Assembly: GCA_004335835.1 (NCBI GenBank)
Contig: RWJK01001163.1
Coordinates: 7,667 to 18,962 of the forward strand
Length of the DNA stretch: 11,296 bases
Source: Scenedesmus sp. ARA3
Taxonomy: Eukaryota > Chlorophyta > Chlorophyceae > Sphaeropleales > Scenedesmaceae
Direction of reading: 5' to 3'
In this document: in pieces, positions 1 through 8,662 of the stretch
How positions within the stretch are numbered: the stretch's first letter is position 1
Layout: each line of letters opens with the position of its first letter
The notes under the pieces: generated by a model
The model's database searches: none
Seen by the model: only the letters and a program-made list of their open reading frames with translations
What the model was told of the DNA's origin: nothing
Program-made: the position numbers and the translations under genes

Positions 1-58
<58 letters not shown>
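1..58. repeat. CAG/CTG trinucleotide microsatellite at window edge
   Basis: About 19 uninterrupted GCA units starting at base 1, so the true length is unknown. It lies in the presumed intron of the SecA gene. Confidence 0.95.
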
Positions 59-59
<1 letters not shown>

Positions 60-291
60 GCAGACATCAGCTAGTGCTGCTTCTGCAACACATCCTGCAC
101 TCACACCCCATTCAACTGCAAGTGCCAGCTGCCAAGAAGGTTCACCCACTTGTCACACAGCAATAAAGTGCGGATTCAACATGACCCTGATGCCTTCAAA
201 CACACTTTTTTTCATGTTGGACCGTCCATCCCTACACATACGGGCTCCGAAACTTCAACTTTAACACCCAAATCCTGCACATATCACTCAC
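1..291 (-). other. Intron of the SecA gene running off the window
   Basis: The stretch follows the donor GTGAGT at 291 and holds no SecA-like segment in any frame. The next exon, expected to carry motif VI (GRSGRQGDPG-type), is therefore beyond the left edge. The candidate acceptors at 60-125 lead quickly into stops in the required phase. Confidence 0.5.
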
Positions 292-555
292 TTTTCTCCC
301 TCCAGGGCTGTGCCCCCAACCTCTGACAGCATCATGGCCGCAAGCAGCGCCAGGTGCAAGTCCCTGGGCAGGCCAGAGGCAGCTTCTGCAGGACTGCGGG
401 CCTTGATCTCTGACACAGATGACACGTCATAGACTTCAAACACGTCCAGAGGCATCGCAGGGCACAGCGCATCCAGCTCGCAGGTTGCTGCTTGGGCCTC
501 AGCGCCGCCTGCTGCTGGCTCAACAAAGCAGGCCTCTAAGCGGGGCATGAGGCGC
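292..555 (-). CDS. SecA exon: lineage-specific NBD2 insert
   Basis: The exon starts [20 protein letters not shown], continues through [17 protein letters not shown] and ends [20 protein letters not shown] plus GEK split at AA|GTGAGT. Bacterial SecA has nothing this long directly after GGNP, but plastid SecAs carry an insert here; the LALLA..M pattern is faintly like that of plant SECA2. Of three acceptor-bearing starts (555, 675, 815), only this one stays open to a consensus GTGAGT donor with low-repeat sequence. Confidence 0.78.
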
Positions 556-3500
556 CTGCAAGGTGAGGCGCAAGGTGCAGAGGTGGTGAGATGGGAGGTT
601 AGAGTGGCAGCTCGTTTGGTGTGATGGTCTTGTCGCTGGCTCGCAAAGCAGGCCTCCAGGCCGGGTCTGAGGCGCCTGCAGTGCGAGGCAGATGGGAACA
701 GCAGAGATGCCGAGGTGGTGTTGGAATGAGGAGAGAAAGACCGCTTGTTTGGTAGGCCTCAGCGCCGCCTGCTGCTGGCTCAACAAAGCAGGCCTCCAGG
801 CGAGGCATGAGGCGCCTGCAGTGAAATGTGAAGATTATGTTGTAACTACGTGAAGTGAGCTCATGGCAGCTCGTTTGGTATGATGATGTTGTCGCTGGAT
901 TATCATGTGGCAGGTTAATGGTGCAGGGTGAGCATTGTTCAGAGGTTGTGGGATCAAGCGGTTGTGGAACCAACAGCAGCCACCACCGCAACAGCAGCAG
1001 CAGCGCTCACCTGTACACCAGGCGCAGCAGCCCCATGCGTGTCAGCCCCTCAGGGTTGCCTCCTAATATAATGTCAGTGCCGCGGCCAGCCATGTTGGTG
1101 GCAATGGTCACAGCAGCAGGCAGACCAGCCTGGGCCACTACCTGCACAGCAGCCAGGCAGTCAGGCAGGAAGAAGCAGGGTTAAAGGAGCACACAGAGAG
1201 CAGCAGGAAGACAGGCACACGGGTTGAACATGAGCACCATGACCGATCCTGCACCTTGCAGAAGCACAAGTTGCTAGAGTGCAAAGCTGCTTGTCGCTTG
1301 GTTTTTTGGCAGCTGTGTTACTTTTGCAAAGGTGACACATTTCAAACTGCCCGACAGCCCTGCACTATAATATATCTCCGCACCTGGGCCTCCAGGCGCA
1401 CGTTCTCCGGCTTTGCGTTTAGCAGCTGCACACGCTTCGATGCTGCTCGGAAGGCTGGCCTGCACCACTCCTGCAGCACCTGCAGCACTGCCTCGCTTTC
1501 GTTTACACTGCTGGTGCCAATCAGCACAGGCCTGCCATCTGCCCAGCAGGACTCCACCACTGACACGACGTACGCCAGCTTGTCCTGCAAGCAACACGGA
1601 AGGACAGAGCGATGCACTTTCAGGCTTTGGCTCGCATGCATGGATGCTCTGCTAATTTATCCCATCCTGTGTAGCACCTACTGCCTCCAGAGTTTGCTAG
1701 CACGCACCTGCTCTGTGTAGTACAGCCGCAGGGGCAGGTCCTTCCTCCTGGGTGGCTTGTTGGTGGGGATGGGCACGACGCGCAGGCCGTAGATCTCATA
1801 GAACTCGGCGGCATTGATGCAACCAAGGCTTGAACCAACAAACTAAACTGCAAACCCAACCACAAACACAATGACATTCCTGTGCATCCTGTGTCCTATG
1901 TGTGGCACTCCTGCCAGGCAAACTTGAACCCTGCACACCAACCTGCTCTGTGTAGTACAGACGCAGGGGCAGGTCCTTCCTCCTGGGGGGCTTGTTGGTG
2001 GGGATGGGCACCACGCGCAGCCCGTAGATCTCATAGAACTCAGCAGCTGCTGAGCGAGCCGTGCCAGTCATGCCTGCAAGCTTCTGGTAGAACCTGCGGG
2101 AGTGGAACGGAAAAAAGAACACAATAAAGCATTGTTGCAGGGTTGGGGGTTTTAACCAGTGTACCGTGCCGCCTACAAGGGCCTTCAAGCTGCTGGCGCC
2201 AAGTTGACTTGTTGGAGGAGCGCCGGGCGCTCCGTGGATGTGGGTGAGTGCTGTGGCTGCAGCTGTAACCATTCCACCCTCTGCAAATGCTGATGTTGCA
2301 CATACTGCAGCACTGCTATAGTTATCGCATACGTAGTTCAGGCACCTGCGCCACACGCACTTCTTCTTGTTCTTCTTCTTCTTCAGTACAAACATTCCCA
2401 CCACACCCACCTGAAGAAGACCTGGAAGGTGATGCTGGCTGTGGCGTGGCTGTCCGGCTTCACCTCAACATCCTCCTTGGCCTCGATGGCCTGGTGCAGC
2501 CCGCCAGAGTACCTGCAGGAAACATACATGCCAGAGTTGTTACGTTCTTGTTCACCCCCGCACGGCTCAAGCATCCTCCGTTGCCACGTGTGTTAACGTG
2601 TGTTCCCACCGCACGGCCTTTGACATCCTCCTTTGCATGAAAAAGGCCTGGTGCAGCCTGCCAGAGTACCTTCAGCAAGAAGTGTCAATGGCGTGCTGAT
2701 GATTACTGCCAGATCAGCCCATGATGCTAGGCTCGACCCCTTTGGAAGGCACCGCTGCCACACTGATTACACCTGTACACCCGTGTGCAGGTTTCCAGCA
2801 AAAAAAATTGCAGTGTGTAACCCCCATATCACACCTTCATATGAGTGGGTTCCTTGCTGCTCACCTGCTGATAGGCCGCACGCGCCCCGTTGACTCGTCC
2901 ACGATGACCACCTGCCCATCACGTACAATGTACTGCACGCCACACGTGTAGTACTGGTACGCCTGGCAGCAGCAGCAGGAGAGACAAGAAAGTCAGCAGG
3001 TATTGGTGCAGGCTCAGCAAGTGGTAACAGCATTTTCAAAAAGCTGTCCGCCCTCATGGTACACAACAAACATGCAAGCTCAGCAAGGGCAAAGCCACAC
3101 AGAGCACAACAAAACTCCAGCACACCCAGAACAGCACAACCAGCACACTGCATGCATGTCTTGCAAACATCTCCGTCTTACCTTGAGCGATGTGATGGCC
3201 ATGTTGCCCCAGGGCACGTCGTCCTCCCACAGGTCCATCAGCGTGGCAGGACGCCCCTCACGCACAGCAGCCCTGGCAGCAGAAGCAGCAGCAGCAGCAA
3301 CAAGCGTGTAAGCAGCGGGAGCAGAAGCAGACTCAGCAAGGCTAGCAGCTGCTGCTGGCTAGAGGCGCTCATACAACGGGGCTGTCACAAGGAGCGTGGG
3401 AGCAAAAGCACGGCGGGATTGCGCTGCATGAGAAACTGTCATTTTGAGCACAAACTGTAGCACAGAAAGCCGTAAACTGCGCTGTGATGACAAGCCAAGT

Positions 3501-4041
3501 GTAGACAGACTCGATATCTTGTTTTACCTGAAGACCACGCCTGGCTGCTCAGCCAGCAGCGCGAACAGCAGCGCCATGCCCTCCTGAGACAGCGACAGGC
3601 TGCGCTGCTTGGTGTCCAGCACCAGGTAGCTGCAAAACGCAGCATGAGAGAGCACATGGCAAAAAAGAGAGGGGATGCGGCGCGGTCGAGCTATTAGATC
3701 ATTTGGCTACAATCCACGGCTGCTTGAAATCAAAGGATGTAGCTGCAGGCAGCATGGCAAGGTAAGGAGCAGGGCACGACACACATGGCATGCTGCCGGC
3801 ACAGCGGCAGCCGCAGGCACCGCTGCAGCAACCTGCTACCTGCCTCGATTTTCCACCATACATAACAACGCCTCATGCATACATACCACACAATACATGC
3901 AGCAATAATTGTAATTACAGCCCCACTCACCGCGCCTTCACTGCAGCCTCCACCTCTGCGCGAGGCCGCTCAGGCTGCCGTGCCACCGCCGACTCCACGC
4001 CACGCATGACCAGCGCCCACAGCTTGCGCACAGCCTGGCCA

Positions 4042-4085
<44 letters not shown>

Positions 4086-7000
4086 GCAGCAGCAGCAGCA
4101 GCAGCAGTGGCGGCAGCGGCGGCAATGTGAGCAGTGTACCAAGCAAGGCAGAGCACGTGTGCCTGAATACAAGGCATGATGAAAGTGGCGGCTGGGTGCC
4201 TCTTGATCATCCGCTTCACAAATGACACTTCAAATGACCACAATGACCACAAACTGCAGGAAACAGTTCAGCAATGCTTGCCCAAAGAATGTGCTCACCC
4301 CCACCACCATTGTCACTGATCAACACCAGGTTGCCGCTGTGACTGCGCGGCAGGCTGATGATCAAGCACTGCCTGCTCAAACCCTTTTACATCCTATCTA
4401 ATTGCTGAAGCAGCCTCCTTACCCCGTCCACTGTGGCCACGGGTGTCCCGTTGTCGCTGCGTGGCTGGCTGATGATCATGGGACCGATCCAAAACCCCAC
4501 CTGAATCAAACCCCCACCGCCATCAAAACCCTGCTCACCCCATCCACTGTTGCGACGAGTGTGCCGTTGTTACTGCGCGGCTGGCTGATGAATGGGGCTG
4601 ATAAAAAAACACCCTCATCAAAAACCCTGCTCACCCCATCAACTGTTGCGACCAGTGTGCCATTGTCGCTGCGTGGCTGGCTGATGATCATGGGGTGGAT
4701 CTAAAACCACCCTCATCCATAACCCCGCATGCATGTCACATCTTCACCTAAACCCCACATGCATGTCACCCAAAACCCTGCTCACCCCATCCACTGTGGC
4801 CACGAGCGTGCTGTTGTCGCTGCGCGGCTGGCTGATGATCATGGGGTTGCGCGACTCATCAATGAGGATGCTGTCCACCTCATCAACCACAGCAAAGCCC
4901 AGCACGTCAGGCAGCACCTGCAACGCAGCACACAGAGAATGCACACCCCTCAGCAAACGCAGAGACCAGGGGGCTGAAAGCCAACAGCGGCAAAGCCTAG
5001 CACGTCAGGCAGCACCTGCACAGCAGCAAACCCAGATGCAGAACTCAGCAGACACTTGCAGTGTTTCTGTGAGCGCCAAGCAGCACCCTAACAAGTCTGT
5101 TGGTATGTCAGCAACAAATGCCAGCAACCACCCGATGGAGCACGCTGTGTGTGTGTTATATCAGTGATGCAACAGGGTTGGCAAACACACAGCGTCCCCA
5201 CACATCATCCTTCCTCCACTACACACGCAGCGCCCCAAACCCTCACCAGCTCTGCAGCGCTCTGTGCAGTGTTGTCTTTGAGGTAGGTGAAGCACAGCTC
5301 CTGCGGCTTTGCGTATGCTGTATCCCCAACACTTCCCACCCTAAAGCCTAAACATCACCCAAACCCTAGCCCCTAAACCCTCACCAGCTCTGCAGCGCTC
5401 TGTGCATTGTTATCTTAAGGTATGTGAAGCACAGCTCCTGTGGCTTTGCACATGCTGTATCCCTGACACTTTCCACGCAAACCCAAACCTTAACCATATA
5501 CCCTGATCCCTCACCAGCTCTGCAGCACTCTGTGCGGTGTTGTCCTTGAGGTATGTGAAGCACAGCTCCTGTGCTTTTGCCTCTACTGCATCCCAAGCAA
5601 CCACCCCAAACCCTAGCCCCAAACCCTAGACTTTAAACCATATGCCCTGAATCCTCACCAGCTCTGCAGCACTCTGTGCAGTGTTGTCTTTGAGGTATGT
5701 GAAGCACAGCTCCTGGCCCGTCACGTAGGTGATGTGGCAGCTGTAGGCGGCCTGCGCTGCTTCCACGCTGATGTTGCTCTGCACTGCGCCCACGGTGAGC
5801 CCCAGGAAGCTGCAGCACAGAGAGACACACGCAAGTGCAGGCAGAAGAGGCAATATACAACTTCAGCCTTGCCATTCTTGTCGATTATGGACAGGTCAAC
5901 TGCAGGCAAGAGGTGGAATAACAGCACCTGTTGCTTGAGCCAAGTGCGACCAATTGATGCTGCCCGAGCAGCGGCTGCTGTTGGTGGACGTTGCTTGCCG
6001 CACAAATCCCACTCCTCAGCTTTACACTTGTGTGTGTTGGCCATTGCGTCCATGACAGTCCACACTCTATGCGACCGATATCATACGTATCTAACAGCCA
6101 AGAAGCGCTGCACCTACCTGTACACCTTCCCCATCCACTCGGCATCCCTCGCCGCCAGATAGTCATTCACCGTCACCACATGCACGCCCCCAACATGCAG
6201 CCGCTCGTGCACCACATGACTGCTGCTGCTGCTGCCGGCTGCTGCCAGAAGCGTCGGCGGGTTGGTGAGTGTCCCTGGCAGTGCATTGAGGTATGCAGCC
6301 AGTACTGCGACTAAGGTCTTGCCTTCTCCAGTGGCCATCTCAGCAATTTGGCCTTCATGCAGCACCATGCCACCTGCAGGCAAGGCAGCAACCGACAGAA
6401 CGGTACGTTCAAGAGCATGGCAGCGATAGTAACGGAAACCAGTGTTGCTGAGCTAGCATCCCAGCATGCACCTGAGCCTGCCTGTCATTGACGCACGGCC
6501 TGCCACTCACCCACAGCCTGCCTGCCACACAGCTGCTACTTCCATCTGCTTCACACGCTAGAGAAACTCCGCAAACTCCATGTTGACAGCCATTGCTCAC
6601 TGCAGTCACTGACGCGCCGCCTGCCACTGCAACTCAGCCTGCCGCTACCCCACCTCCGCCGCCGCCTACTCACCCACCACGGGCTAGCGCATCAAAGTGG
6701 TGCACGCCCCTCACAACCACTCAACCTCATATGCATGCCCTTCACACCCACCCACAAACTGGCTGTCGAAGTGCACCCCATGCAGCGGCGATCTCATGCA
6801 AACCCCCACCAACCCCCCACCAACCCAATACCATGCACCCTGCTAATCATTCGAGCCCGCCGCACTCACCCACGAGCTGGCTGTCAAAGTGCCGCATGCC
6901 CAGCACGCGCCGCGAGGCCTCCCGAACAGTGGCAAACGCCTCAGGCAGCAGCTCATTCAGCGCGTCCTGCAGCCTGCATGCAAGAAATGAAACAGCACAT

Positions 7001-7556
7001 GATGGAGTTGAGCCAAATATGATCTGCATCCCCAGGAGTGTCTGCAGGTGGACGGCACAAGGTTCTAGTCACGCCGCCTCACAACCCGCCAACTTGAACT
7101 CGGTATGTTGCGTGACAGGACGTCCCTCAGCCGCAGTGTCTGGTTGCAGCGTCTTGTCAGCCAACCTTCACCGCTGTGCTTACCAACTCACCCTCCCTCT
7201 CCCCGGCCTCACCTGTGTGTGTTGCGTGCCAGGATGTCTCTGCAGCACAGCGTCTGCTCAGCCAGCTGGCTGTCATTGCTTACACTGCGTTAGGCACCCA
7301 GCTGTAGTGACGTAAAGTTTGAGTGCATCACGCTCACAAACTGAATTTTAATACAGGGTCAACAGAAAGCTCACAGATGCACACAATATTATCGCATTGC
7401 TACCTATGCACCCCCTGCACTCTTCACCTGTGTGTGTTGCGTGCCAGGATGTCTCTGAAGCGCAGCGTCTGCTCAGCCAGCTGGCTGTCAGTCAGGCTGC
7501 GCATGAGCGGCTCCAGTGCATTCACCACGGCCACTTGTGACACATACCTGCACAGC

Positions 7557-7592
<36 letters not shown>

Positions 7593-8631
7593 GCAGCAGC
7601 AGCAGCAGCAGCAGCAGCGGCAAGTCTGTTGCGGCTCCAGGGCGTTCACAGGCACATATATACTAGTACTGCTGCGGCTGTTGCTGACCTCCGCACCTGC
7701 TCTGTAGTTACAACACCCTCAGCCCTCAAGAACACTGCTGCAGCCCCTCCAGCAGCCCCAGAAAGCTGACCCGTTACTGTGCCCCGCTCCCAGCAAACTT
7801 TGATGTCTTGCAGACCCTGAATGCCTGCTCACAAGCTCACACTAACCCTGCTTCACCCCCCAGCCACAGCTGCAACACCTGCTGGTGCCAACCCTATATC
7901 CTGCATGCGCAAAGGTTTTTTAGGCCCGTGCAGGCCCAAAACCCTTGCTGCCCTGTTCCCACAAACCCCAGGTCACCCCTAGCCACTACTGCGCCAAACT
8001 CATGCTGTTGCAACCCCTCAGCCTTGTTTCGACACAGCCTGGGCCATTCTACTGCCTGGATCAACACACTGCTGCCGTACTACACTATCACCGTGCTGTG
8101 CAGCTGCCAGCCTGCCCGTGTACCCATCAATGCCTAAGCTATCACACTACAGCTTGCATGCACAGCAAATGCCGCGCTCTTCACTGTTGCACACCCTGTG
8201 CCTGCCCAGTCACTGCTGCACGCCCTGGGAACCCTAGTGCACTCGCAGCTGCTACTGCACCACCCTGCTGCCGCTGCTTACCGTAAGCCCTTGCTTGCGC
8301 ACGCTCAAACCCTAGGCCCCGCCTGCCTCCCAGCTGCTTGATCAAACCCTAGGCCCCGCCTGCGTCACCGTTGCAGCACTCTGCGCCTGCCCAGTCACTG
8401 CTGCACGCCCTGGAGAAAACCCTAGCACGGACCCTGCTACTACTTTATTGCACCATCTTGCTGCTGGAGCAAACCCTAAGACCTTGCTGGCGAAAGCCCG
8501 CTCAAACCCTAGGCCTAGGCCGCGACCCCACTCACCGTTGCAGCCCCCTGCGCCTGCCCAGAGGTGCTGTGCGAATTTGCTCCTCCCAGTGCTTCGGCAG
8601 GTGCAGCTGGCTGGGTGCTGCAAGGCCTGCA

Positions 8632-8662
<31 letters not shown>

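Larger units (their letters stand above)
607..897. repeat. Dispersed direct repeat GGCAGCTCGTTTGGT
   Basis: GGCAGCTCGTTTGGTRTGATG followed by TTGTCGCTGG occurs at about 607-638 and 865-896. These are flanks of the same duplicated unit that carries the exon-start copies, showing that the copied segment includes intron sequence. Confidence 0.75.
7548..8535 (-). other. Long SecA intron with exon-tail copies and telomere-like motifs
   Basis: The stretch holds a CAG microsatellite at its 3' end, a 21-base exact repeat (CAAACCCTAGGCCCCGCCTG, at 8306 and 8343), further AAACCCTA motifs near 8417, 8470 and 8503, and copies of the upstream exon tail at 8369-8410 and 8184-8230. No independent gene is supported on either strand. 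Confidence 0.65.

Noticed and set aside
599..991. 130-codon minus-strand open frame
   Set aside because: It is a read-through of duplicated SecA exon starts and intron flank; only the first 20 or so residues are SecA-like.
2040..2410. Minus-strand open frames running through the intron before the MTGTA exon
   Set aside because: Only the 2093-1943 part is SecA-like; the remainder is intron bounded by good GT-AG sites.
3790..4179. Plus-strand open frame with poly-Gln
   Set aside because: It overlaps a SecA exon on the other strand and owes its length to the CAG microsatellite.
5247..5712. Regularly spaced identical repeats resembling a CRISPR array
   Set aside because: The repeat is a SecA coding segment with splice signals, and the spacers are related intron copies with telomere-like motifs in a eukaryotic gene.
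6593..7315. 240-codon plus-strand open frame, Pro/His/Thr-rich
   Set aside because: It is antisense to a clear SecA exon at 6870-6973, with composition typical of a shadow frame and no recognisable domain.
7323..7769. Plus-strand open frame with poly-Ala
   Set aside because: It is antisense to a SecA exon and again driven by the microsatellite.
292..8536. Processed or bacterial-derived secA pseudogene
   Set aside because: The main exon chain has no stop or frameshift, all splice junctions are canonical and every key motif present is intact, so it reads as a working nuclear gene.
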